The position numbers and the translations under genes were made by a program. Below are positions 7,706 to 15,238 of a stretch of 64,000 bases of DNA, piece by piece (positions within the stretch are counted from its first letter, which is position 1; each line of letters opens with the position of its first letter). The notes under the pieces were generated by a model. That model made no database searches, was not told the DNA's origin, and saw nothing but the letters and a program-made list of their open reading frames with translations. The stretch is from Mucilaginibacter oryzae (GTDB taxonomy: Bacteria > Bacteroidota > Bacteroidia > Sphingobacteriales > Sphingobacteriaceae): assembly GCF_003148845.1 (NCBI RefSeq), contig NZ_QGHA01000002.1, positions 334,572 to 398,571 of the forward strand, given 5' to 3'.

Positions 7706-8962
7706 ATGAACGTGGACAGGATAACGGAAAAGCTCAATATATTGGCCGACGCGGCGAAGTATGATGTGTCATGTGCATCGAGCGGAAGCAACAGGAAAAA
7801 TAAAGATAAAGGCCTGGGAAATGCCAGTAACGGTATCTGCCACAGCTATACCGAAGACGGGCGTTGTGTATCATTACTGAAGATTTTACTTACTAACCAT
7901 TGCATATTTGATTGTGCCTACTGCGTATCCCGTAAAAACAATGATATCAAACGTGCTGCTTTTACGGTGCAGGAGGTAGTTGACCTTACCATCAATTTTT
8001 ACCGTCGCAATTATATTGAAGGCTTGTTTTTAAGTTCCGGTATTTTTAAAGATGCTGATTATACCATGGAGCGGCTGGTGCGTGTGGCGAAAAAACTCCG
8101 TACCGAACATAATTTCAATGGCTATATCCACCTGAAGTCTATTCCGGGCGCCAGTGATGAACTGATGCGCGAGGCCGGGCTTTACGCCGACAGACTGAGT
8201 GTAAATTTAGAAATGCCTACCGAAGCCGGATTGAAGTTGCTGGCACCCGATAAAAACCGCCAGGATATGATCGATCCGATGCGGTTTCTGAAAAATGAAA
8301 TCATACAGAATAAGGAGGAGAAAAAGCTTTTTAAAAGTACCCCGCTGTTTGCTCCTGCCGGGCAAAGTACGCAGGTAATTGTAGGCGCTACGCCCGAAAG
8401 CGATCACCAGGTATTGCAATCGGCCAATTATTTTTATAAAAATTTCAATTTAAAACGGGTTTATTATTCGGGCTACGTTCCGATACTTGCCGATCAGCGG
8501 CTGCCAGCCCTCCATACCGCGGTACCTATGGTGCGCGAAAACCGGCTTTACCAGGCCGATTGGCTAATGCGCTTTTATGGTTTTCATGTTAACGAAATTG
8601 TGAATGATAGTAACCCGCTGCTCGACCTGGATATCGACCCCAAACTAAGCTGGGCTATTCGTAATATGCACGTTTTTCCTGTAGATATCAATACGGCCGA
8701 TTTGCAATTGATATTACGGGTGCCGGGTATCGGCCTGCAATCCGCACAAAAAATAGTAGGCGCACGCAGGTTTGCCCGACTGGGGTGGGAGCAGTTAAAA
8801 AAAATTGGGGTGGCCATTAACAGGGCGCGGTATTTTATTACCTGTAACAGCCGTGAATTTGAGCGGCGCGATTTAAGCGGACAAAACATCAAACAATTTA
8901 TCCTGGCATCTTCGCAAAGTAAATACCTTAAAAACACGCAAACACAACTTAACTTGTTTTAG
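7706..8962 (+). CDS. Putative DNA modification/repair radical SAM protein
   Basis: A 418-residue radical SAM enzyme. The cluster motif CIFDCAYC (Cys66, Cys70, Cys73) binds a 4Fe-4S cluster in the CX3CX2C pattern. The C-terminal part has a helix-hairpin-helix-like DNA-binding element (ILRVPGIGLQSAQKIVGARR). This architecture matches the family known as the uracil-DNA-glycosylase-linked radical SAM protein (TIGR03916). The reaction is unknown; a role in DNA repair or base modification is inferred from the HhH and from its constant partner. It is followed after 2 bp by the DUF4130 gene, clearly one operon. Confidence 0.88.
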   Translation: MNVDRITEKLNILADAAKYDVSCASSGSNRKNKDKGLGNASNGICHSYTEDGRCVSLLKILLTNHCIFDCAYCVSRKNNDIKRAAFTVQEVVDLTINFYRRNYIEGLFLSSGIFKDADYTMERLVRVAKKLRTEHNFNGYIHLKSIPGASDELMREAGLYADRLSVNLEMPTEAGLKLLAPDKNRQDMIDPMRFLKNEIIQNKEEKKLFKSTPLFAPAGQSTQVIVGATPESDHQVLQSANYFYKNFNLKRVYYSGYVPILADQRLPALHTAVPMVRENRLYQADWLMRFYGFHVNEIVNDSNPLLDLDIDPKLSWAIRNMHVFPVDINTADLQLILRVPGIGLQSAQKIVGARRFARLGWEQLKKIGVAINRARYFITCNSREFERRDLSGQNIKQFILASSQSKYLKNTQTQLNLF

Positions 8963-8964
8963 CT

Positions 8965-9723
8965 ATGTATACACTGGTTTACGACGGTACGTTTGAAGGC
9001 CTGCTGACGGCTGTGTTTGAGATTTATGAACGCAAATTGGAGCCGGTAAAATTATTGAAAGGCCGGTGGCAAAGCAGCGCGTTGTTTGAAGAGGTGATCC
9101 CCGTTGTAAAGGATGAAGTCAGGGCATCACGCGTATTGCGCGGCCTTCGGAAAAAACTTTCGGCAGCCGGTGTTCAGCGATTATATATAGCACATATGGC
9201 CGATATAGCGGATGAAGATTGTAATGTGCTCGGTTTTATTCGTTACGTTTTCAATAGCGAACAAAATATTGAGGAGGATTACGGCAACAGGTATGTAATG
9301 CGCCTGTCCGAAATTTTGAAAATGGTAAGGTGCGAAAAACACAGGATGGAGGCCTTTGTACGGTTCCGAAAATTGAACGACGGCACTTTTTACGCAGGCA
9401 TCGAACCTGATTTTAATGTGCTGCCCTTACTCATTAAACATTTTAAAAGCCGCTACGCCGATCAGCAATGGATGATTTACGATATTAAAAGAAATTACGG
9501 TCTGTATTATGATTTGCACGATACCCAATTTATTGAAATGGATTTTGCCGGATCGGGAAAGCCTTCAGATGTAATTGCCGCTTATAGTGAGGATGAAGGT
9601 ATTTATCAAAACCTTTGGAAAAACTATTTTAGCAGTGTAAACATCGCTTCGCGCAAAAATACCAAGCTGCATGTGCGCCATATTCCTAAGCGCTATTGGA
9701 AGCATTTAACTGAAAAATTTTAA
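8965..9723 (+). CDS. TIGR03915/DUF4130 family putative DNA metabolism protein
   Basis: A 252-residue protein of the SAM-linked DUF4130 family, the standard partner of the radical SAM protein encoded upstream. Recognisable segments are YDGTFEGLLTAVFEIYE at the N-terminus and the DUF4130 core around MRLSEILKMVRCEKHRMEAF and FRKLNDGTFYAGIEPDFNVLP, ending VRHIPKRYWKHLTE. In many bacteria this protein is fused to a UdgX-like uracil-DNA-glycosylase domain. Here it stops after the DUF4130 part and no glycosylase gene is adjacent. The biochemical role is not established. Confidence 0.85.
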   Translation: MYTLVYDGTFEGLLTAVFEIYERKLEPVKLLKGRWQSSALFEEVIPVVKDEVRASRVLRGLRKKLSAAGVQRLYIAHMADIADEDCNVLGFIRYVFNSEQNIEEDYGNRYVMRLSEILKMVRCEKHRMEAFVRFRKLNDGTFYAGIEPDFNVLPLLIKHFKSRYADQQWMIYDIKRNYGLYYDLHDTQFIEMDFAGSGKPSDVIAAYSEDEGIYQNLWKNYFSSVNIASRKNTKLHVRHIPKRYWKHLTEKF

Positions 9724-9739
9724 CCTTCAGGTTGTTTTT
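9722..9739 (+). terminator. Weak terminator candidate after the DUF4130 gene
   Basis: A 5-bp stem AACCT/AGGTT with a 2-nt loop overlaps the stop codon and is followed by GTTTTT. The stem is short and the loop tight, so it may be chance. The stretch from here to about 9934 is AT-rich and holds nothing else I can name. Confidence 0.3.
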
Positions 9740-9934
9740 AAGAGATTTTGTTGATAGGAAAATCTTGTGATAAGGGACTTTTGTGAATAAAGTGCGATGT
9801 TGATAACCTCAGTTTTTGTAAGTCCGTTGCCGGTATTTATAGCTGAAAATGCTTTTTAAGAAGTGTTGATAACTGTTGATTTAATGTTAAAAACCGGTTA
9901 ATAAAAACAATTAAAAATATTTGCCAAATCGCCG

Positions 9935-10315
9935 CTATGTCCCGATATTTAAAACATCAAGAACGACGTACTTTGACAGCCTTTCAGGAAAACAGAAATT
10001 GAATCGGGCAAACCTTCGGGGGCGCTAAAGATCAATGGAAGTACCTGGGCCGAAGAAAAAATGAAAAAGGCGAAAGTCTTTAGAAAAAAGAAAGCGGTTA
10101 AAGGAGGTGCCGGGATTAGGATGAATACCTCTACGGAGTGAAACAGCATAAACCGGTGACATTGAAGGTTAGTCGACCGCTCGTGAGAGCAACGGATGAA
10201 GATCATGTCTGTCAGAAATACACAAAACTTGATGCTATTGTGCAACTACGGTTAAGCAATAGTTTGGAAACGGGAGTTCAGATCGCAAGAGATGACTCCC
10301 GTTTTCGCTTTTAAA
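9935..10315 (+). ncRNA. Candidate structured non-coding RNA (class unknown)
   Basis: A gene-free stretch that is more GC- and purine-rich than its flanks and holds several helices: CCCGAT 9941-9946 with ATCGGG 10003-10008; GAGGT 10104-10108 with ACCTC 10127-10131; a GCTC-GTGA-GAGC hairpin with a GNRA loop at 10179-10190; CTATTG 10235-10240 with CAATAG 10257-10262. It ends in a strong terminator. Short open frames exist in all three frames, but none has a convincing start or recognisable sequence. tmRNA, RNase P RNA and SRP RNA signatures are absent. Boundaries are approximate. Confidence 0.35.
10268..10313 (+). terminator. Intrinsic terminator upstream of the phoH gene
   Basis: AAACGGGAGT (10268-10277) pairs perfectly with ACTCCCGTTT (10295-10304), followed by a T-rich tail. 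It ends about 60 bp before the PIN-PhoH start and has no protein gene close upstream on the same strand. It therefore probably ends a non-coding transcript. Confidence 0.8.
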
Positions 10316-10374
10316 GGGTTTGGCTGTTGGAGATATTTTGTCTTCAATAACCAAAATCATTATTTTTAACGGAT

Positions 10375-11718
10375 ATGAATAAGGACGGCCAGCGTAACCA
10401 GCAGAAAATATTTGTTTTAGATACCTCGGTGATCCTTTACGATCACAACGCATTTCAAAATTTTCAGGAGCATGATGTAGCCATACCCATCCAGGTATTG
10501 GAAGAGCTTGATAATAAAAAAAACGGCAATGATACCCGTAATTTTGAAGCCCGCAGCTTTATCCGGTTGATGGACGAGTGGTCGCACAGTAACGTGGTTA
10601 ATGAATGGCTGCCCCTTAACGGTAAAAGCAAAGGCAGGTTTAAGGTTGCCATGGATGCGAAAAATACCGGGCTTGATGCCGAACAGGTTTTTGGTTCGGA
10701 TAAAACCGACCACCGCATCCTGAATGCCGCGCTGGGTTTGCAGGATGAAAACCCCGAAAAAAAGGTGGTGCTGGTATCAAAGGATATTTGCCTCAGGCTA
10801 AAGGCCAAAGCTTTGAACCTGCATGCCGAAGATTACGAAACCGGTAAAATCAAGAACCTCGACGAACTGTATACCGGCAAAACCGATGTAAACAAGGTAA
10901 CGGAGAAACTAATCACTACCTTTAACAAAAACGAAAATTTGCCGGCCGAAAGCCTCAGCTTAACACCATATATCAACAATCACTTTTACGTATTAAAGGG
11001 TAAGAAAAATGAGGCCGCAGGTTTTTACAACTCGCAAACCAAACAGCTTGAAAAGGTAACCGAACAACCGGTACTCAATATTTATCCGCGTAACATCGAA
11101 CAATCATTTGCTATCCACGCGCTGCTTCACCCCGATATTAAACTGGTAACTATACAGGGTAACGCGGGTACCGGTAAAACCTTGTTGGCGCTGGCCAGCG
11201 CGCTGGAGCAACGCAAATATTACAGGCAGATTTTTGTTACCCGGCCCATTGTGCCCCTTAGCAATAAAGACATCGGCTTTTTGCCCGGCGATATCAAATC
11301 AAAAATCGACCCTTACATGGCCCCGATATGGGATAACCTGAAATTTATTAAAGATCAGTTTGCGGATGACGAAAAAATGCAGGCCAAGATTGATGAACTG
11401 GTTAATAACGAAAAAATCTCGATTGCGCCGCTCGCTTTTATAAGGGGGCGAACCTTAAGTAAGATATTTTTTATTGTTGACGAGGCCCAGAACCTCACGC
11501 CCCATGAGGTTAAAACCATTATATCCCGCGCCGGCGAGAACAGCAAGTTTGTATTTACGGGTGATATTTACCAGATAGATACACCTTACCTCGATGCCGA
11601 AAGTAACGGCTTATCTTACCTGATCGACAAAGCTAAAGGGCATCCGCTTTACGCCCACATTACCCTGCAAAAAGGCGAGCGAAGCGAACTGGCCAACCTG
11701 GCAACCGATTTGTTGTAA
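10375..11718 (+). CDS. PIN domain-PhoH family ATPase/ribonuclease
   Basis: A 447-residue protein joining an N-terminal PIN domain (FVLDTSVILYDHNAF, with acidic catalytic-site residues and later SDKTDHRILNAAL, about residues 8-150) to a C-terminal PhoH-type P-loop ATPase. Walker A is GNAGTGKT (Lys268) and Walker B is FFIVDEAQN, with FTGDIYQID downstream. This YlaK-like layout is known as an RNA helicase with ribonuclease activity in PIN-PhoH (PhoH2) proteins. The start is the ATG at 10375, giving the PIN strand close to the N-terminus. It has no operon partner. Confidence 0.9.
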   Translation: MNKDGQRNQQKIFVLDTSVILYDHNAFQNFQEHDVAIPIQVLEELDNKKNGNDTRNFEARSFIRLMDEWSHSNVVNEWLPLNGKSKGRFKVAMDAKNTGLDAEQVFGSDKTDHRILNAALGLQDENPEKKVVLVSKDICLRLKAKALNLHAEDYETGKIKNLDELYTGKTDVNKVTEKLITTFNKNENLPAESLSLTPYINNHFYVLKGKKNEAAGFYNSQTKQLEKVTEQPVLNIYPRNIEQSFAIHALLHPDIKLVTIQGNAGTGKTLLALASALEQRKYYRQIFVTRPIVPLSNKDIGFLPGDIKSKIDPYMAPIWDNLKFIKDQFADDEKMQAKIDELVNNEKISIAPLAFIRGRTLSKIFFIVDEAQNLTPHEVKTIISRAGENSKFVFTGDIYQIDTPYLDAESNGLSYLIDKAKGHPLYAHITLQKGERSELANLATDLL

Positions 11719-11733
11719 GATGGTATCAAAATA

Positions 11734-12675
11734 TTAAGTAGAGACACCTGTTTGCTTCTGCCGTTTTTTAGCCTTGTAGTAACTGGGCGTAATACCCTCG
11801 ATTTTTTTAAATGCCCTGCTAAAATAATTGAGGTTATTAAACCCTGCCTTAAAGCAGGCTTCAGAAATGCTGTTATTGGGGTTATTCATTAGCTGTTTGG
11901 CTAATTGCAGGCGCTCTTTAATAATATAATCAACCGGCGAAATCCCGAGTTCGTGTTTAAACGCCCGGAAAAAGCTTGCCTTGCTCATAAAGGCCATTTG
12001 GCTCAACGCGTCAATATTGAGCTTTTCAGTTAAATGTACCCTGATGTATTCCAGCACATAAGCAAAGCGGCTGTCGGTTGAAAGTTCGTGGAGGTTGTGG
12101 TTAATTTCGTGCAGGTTTTGCATCTGCATAATGCGAATCAGTAATTCTTTCAGCGTGAGGTTCGCCAGCACATCTTTAGTAAGCGCGTCGCCGGTGCTGA
12201 TGCGGATGAGTTTATTGATGAGTTGCGCAAGCTCATAATTGTTAAAAAAGTGAAACTGGTTATAGTTAAGTTGCCACGTCTTGTTGTCTTCGCGGGGATA
12301 ATTTTCATTTAAAAAATCAAGCGTGTTGGTAATTTCCTGGTGATTGATAGCAAGGGCTGTACACTGTGACGGTTGATTTATAGATGCCTCCGGAAAATCG
12401 ATCTTCATGGTAATATTCGGCGGAACGATCACTGTTTCGCCCGGCAGGTAATCAAAGCCCGGCTTATCAAAAAGGTGCATTACTTTTTTACCCCGAAGCA
12501 TACTGGTAACTACCAGGTCGCTAAAAGTTAAAGGCACCAGTTCGCTTCGCTGAAAGGTTTCAAAAACATTTAACTCGCAGTGGTTCATGGTATAAGCCTT
12601 CCGGTTTTCTACCAGCGTATTCAGTTCTTTTCCGTGTGAGAGGCTTAGCGGAGATAACAGGGTTTTGTTATTCAT
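11734..12675 (-). CDS. AraC-family transcriptional regulator
   Basis: A 313-residue regulator. The C-terminal AraC/XylS double helix-turn-helix (about 208-305) is clear: IDALSQMAFMSKASFFRAFK and ISEACFKAGFNNLNYFSRAF. The N-terminal half resembles the AraC_N sensing domain (FDKPGFDYLPGETVIVPP), the type found in the aldehyde-responsive regulator YqhC. The gene is divergent from the aldehyde dehydrogenase gene at 12827, with 151 bp between starts. I infer that it controls that gene in response to an aldehyde or alcohol. No operator was identified. Confidence 0.88.
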   Translation of the reverse strand: MNNKTLLSPLSLSHGKELNTLVENRKAYTMNHCELNVFETFQRSELVPLTFSDLVVTSMLRGKKVMHLFDKPGFDYLPGETVIVPPNITMKIDFPEASINQPSQCTALAINHQEITNTLDFLNENYPREDNKTWQLNYNQFHFFNNYELAQLINKLIRISTGDALTKDVLANLTLKELLIRIMQMQNLHEINHNLHELSTDSRFAYVLEYIRVHLTEKLNIDALSQMAFMSKASFFRAFKHELGISPVDYIIKERLQLAKQLMNNPNNSISEACFKAGFNNLNYFSRAFKKIEGITPSYYKAKKRQKQTGVST

Positions 12676-12826
12676 AGCCGTTTATAATTTAAAGCAAATT
12701 AGGCATACTTATCAGCATTAACAAGCAGTCGCAAAAAATGCGAACATTGTGCTACCAATTGATACAATAATGCAAATGCCTTGAAATGTGGGGCTTTACC
12801 TTAGTTCAACCAAAATTATAAACATT

Positions 12827-14329
12827 ATGAGTTCTGTTTCTAAACCATCCTTTAAGGATAAGTACGACAATTTTATTGGCGGCAAATTTGTTCCGCCCGT
12901 TAAAGGCGAATATTTTGATAATATATCGCCAATTGACGGCAAGGTATTCACCAGGGCAGCCCGGTCAACCAAAGAAGATATTGAACTTGCTTTAGATGCC
13001 GCCCATGCCGCGTTTCCGGCCTGGAGTAAAACCTCCGCAGTTCAAAGATCTTTGTTGCTCAATAAAATAGCGGATATCATTGAAACCAACCTGGAGGCTT
13101 TGGCTGTGGTAGAATGTATAGATAACGGCAAAGCCATTCGCGAATGCCGCGCTGCCGATTTGCCGCTGGTAGTGGATCATTTCAGATATTTTGCAGGTGT
13201 GATCCGTGCCGAGGAAGGCGGTATTTCTGAGCATGATGAAAATACGGTTTGCATTGTGTTGAACGAGCCGCTTGGCGTTGTGGGCCAGATCATTCCCTGG
13301 AATTTTCCTTTATTGATGGCTACCTGGAAAATAGCACCGGCGCTTGCTGCCGGTAATTGCTGCGTAGTGAAGCCTGCCGAGCAAACACCCACATCTATCA
13401 TGGTGCTGATGGAACTGATACAGGATGTACTACCAGCGGGAGTGCTGAACATTGTTACCGGTTTCGGGCCCGAAGCTGGTAAACCTCTCGCATCCTCACC
13501 ACGGGTTGCTAAGGTATCGTTTACCGGCGAAACCACCACAGGCAGACTTATTATGCAGTATGCATCAGAAAACCTTGTTCCCGTAACGATGGAGCTGGGC
13601 GGTAAATCTCCCAATATCTTCTTCGAGTCGGTTGCAGATGCCGATGATGAATTTTTTGATAAGGCGGTAGAAGGCGCGGTGTTATTTGCACTTAACCAGG
13701 GAGAGGTGTGTACCTGCCCGTCGAGGATTTTGGTACATGAAAATATCTACGATAAATTTATTTCGAGGGTAATAGAGCGCACTAATGCTATTATTATGGG
13801 CAATCCGCTGGATAGCGCTACGATGATGGGGGCGCAGGCCTCGAACGATCAGTATGAAAAAATCCAGTCGTACCTTAAAATTGGCAAGGAAGAAGGCGCC
13901 GAAGTATTATGCGGCGGTGATGTAAAAAAGCTGGACGGCGAACTGGCTGGCGGCTACTATATTCAACCCACCTTGTTTAAAGGCAATAACAAGATGCGTA
14001 TTTTTCAGGAAGAGATTTTTGGGCCGGTGGCTTGTGTAACTACATTTAAAACTACCGAAGAGGCCATCGCGATAGCAAATGATACCCTATATGGCTTAGG
14101 CGCCGGTGTTTGGACACGCGATGCGCACGAGCTTTACCAGGTGCCGCGTGCTATATTGGCCGGCAGGGTTTGGGTTAACAACTACCATGCTTACCCGGCT
14201 CACGCGCCGTTTGGTGGTTATAAAAAATCGGGCTTCGGCAGGGAAAATCATAAAATGATGCTGGCACATTACCGCCAAACCAAAAACATGCTTATCTCTT
14301 ATAATAAAAATAAGCTTGGCTTTTTTTAA
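12827..14329 (+). CDS. NAD-dependent aldehyde dehydrogenase, AldB/ExaC (acetaldehyde) type
   Basis: About 500 residues, a complete aldehyde dehydrogenase that oxidises an aldehyde to the acid. The catalytic Glu256 lies in [13 protein letters not shown] and the catalytic Cys295 in [11 protein letters not shown]; that second motif, with a following Cys, is typical of AldB/ExaC acetaldehyde dehydrogenases. The frame is open upstream to 12788, but the ATG at 12827 gives the family N-terminus ([19 protein letters not shown]). The DUF779 gene follows on the same strand, a common pairing for this subfamily, and an AraC regulator is divergent. Confidence 0.92.
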   Translation: MSSVSKPSFKDKYDNFIGGKFVPPVKGEYFDNISPIDGKVFTRAARSTKEDIELALDAAHAAFPAWSKTSAVQRSLLLNKIADIIETNLEALAVVECIDNGKAIRECRAADLPLVVDHFRYFAGVIRAEEGGISEHDENTVCIVLNEPLGVVGQIIPWNFPLLMATWKIAPALAAGNCCVVKPAEQTPTSIMVLMELIQDVLPAGVLNIVTGFGPEAGKPLASSPRVAKVSFTGETTTGRLIMQYASENLVPVTMELGGKSPNIFFESVADADDEFFDKAVEGAVLFALNQGEVCTCPSRILVHENIYDKFISRVIERTNAIIMGNPLDSATMMGAQASNDQYEKIQSYLKIGKEEGAEVLCGGDVKKLDGELAGGYYIQPTLFKGNNKMRIFQEEIFGPVACVTTFKTTEEAIAIANDTLYGLGAGVWTRDAHELYQVPRAILAGRVWVNNYHAYPAHAPFGGYKKSGFGRENHKMMLAHYRQTKNMLISYNKNKLGFF

Positions 14330-14340
14330 AAATAAGTAAA

Positions 14341-14396
14341 CAGGGGCGCTAACGGCCAGGTTTGTTATTGGTACGAGCCTGGCAATTAGCGCCCTG
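14341..14396 (+). other. Large hairpin between the aldehyde dehydrogenase and DUF779 genes
   Basis: CAGGGGCGCTAA (14341-14352) pairs with TTAGCGCCCTG (14386-14396) with one bulged G, and CCAGG inside pairs with CCTGG. There is no T tract, so it is more likely an mRNA stabiliser, processing site or partial attenuator than a terminator. The DUF779 start is at 14414. Confidence 0.6.
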
Positions 14397-14413
14397 CTGT
14401 AAATTCAACTATC

Positions 14414-14788
14414 ATGATTCCAAGAGTAACCGTAACACCCGAAGCTTCGAAACTAATAAGCGAACTGAAAACCCGCTTTGGCGAGTTGATGTTTCACCAA
14501 AGCGGCGGCTGTTGTGACGGCTCATCGCCTATGTGTTTCGAAAAAGGAGAATTTATACTGGGCAGCAGCGATGTTAAGTTAGGTGAGGTGGATGGATGCG
14601 GGTTCTGGATGAGTAAGGATCAGTATGAATACTGGCAGCATACGCAGTTGCAGCTTGATATTACCAAAGGCCGTGGTTCCAGTTTTTCTATCGAAATTCC
14701 TACGGGGTACAGGTTTATGATCCACTCAAGGTTATTTACCGAAGATGAGTTAAGCAACCTGGAGCCGGTAAGTTTTATTGAGCCCTGA
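14414..14788 (+). CDS. DUF779 domain protein
   Basis: A 124-residue protein of the DUF779 family. The hallmark is FHQSGGCCDGSSPMC, a Cys-rich loop that looks suited to metal or redox chemistry, followed by VDGCGFWMSKDQYEYW. No catalytic function is known. The family is regularly encoded next to AldB/ExaC-type aldehyde dehydrogenases, as here (85 bp downstream), so an accessory role in aldehyde oxidation is inferred. No signal peptide is seen, so it should be cytoplasmic. Confidence 0.88.
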   Translation: MIPRVTVTPEASKLISELKTRFGELMFHQSGGCCDGSSPMCFEKGEFILGSSDVKLGEVDGCGFWMSKDQYEYWQHTQLQLDITKGRGSSFSIEIPTGYRFMIHSRLFTEDELSNLEPVSFIEP

Positions 14789-14822
14789 TCACTAATTGCC
14801 GGATACAAGGGGGGAGCCCCGG

Positions 14823-15161
14823 TTATTTCTTTTTTGATGATTTGGCTAAGGGATTAAATGCGATACATAATGCTATCCAATATTTAAGCTCTTCGGAGGT
14901 AGCAACTTCCATCTCGTCTACGTAAACAAAATCTTTCATTACGCGGCCGTTATTCATCATTTGCGTACAGTTGCCTTTTTCCAGTTCCAAATTCGCCTGT
15001 TTTTGTCCAATGCGACAAAGCAGGCTGTGCTCACTTACGCATACGCACATTTTATCATCAACCAAAAAACAAACACCCTGAAACATTTTCTTTTCTTCAA
15101 TAATGGGTTGATCCATTAATGCCTCGCGCACACGGTCGGCTAACTGTTGGTTGTAGGGCAT
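14823..15161 (-). CDS. TfoX N-terminal domain protein
   Basis: A 112-residue protein matching the TfoX_N fold (KKMFQGVCFLVDDKMCVCV, then LLCRIGQ). Such stand-alone TfoX_N proteins are common and are not necessarily competence regulators, unlike full-length TfoX of gamma-proteobacteria, which also has a C-terminal domain missing here. The tail is basic (KSSKKK). It is convergent with the DUF779 gene and separated from the GH3 gene upstream by a strong palindrome. Confidence 0.8.
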   Translation of the reverse strand: MPYNQQLADRVREALMDQPIIEEKKMFQGVCFLVDDKMCVCVSEHSLLCRIGQKQANLELEKGNCTQMMNNGRVMKDFVYVDEMEVATSEELKYWIALCIAFNPLAKSSKKK

Positions 15162-15192
15162 GATAGGTAATCTTTATATATAAAGTTATAAT

Positions 15193-15236
15193 ATAAAGTA
15201 AATGCCCCCGGCCTTGGCCGGGGGCATTTACTTTAT
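15193..15236. terminator. Perfect 21-bp palindrome, bidirectional terminator candidate
   Basis: The arms at 15193-15213 and 15216-15236 are exactly complementary over 21 bp with a TT loop. They contain a GC core (CCCCCGGCC) and AT ends, so the hairpin has a U-rich side in both directions. It sits 3 bp beyond the stop of the GH3 gene on the minus strand and upstream of the tfoX-like gene. Confidence 0.85.
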
Positions 15237-15238
15237 GT

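Noticed and set aside
9934..10318. Open frames in all three plus-strand phases (for example from a TGA near 9981 to 10140, and from 10117 to 10315) that might encode one small basic protein with frameshifts.
   Set aside because: No good start, no recognisable sequence, and lengths around 50-65 codons are not unusual by chance. The helices and terminator fit an RNA better, so it was kept only as a candidate ncRNA.
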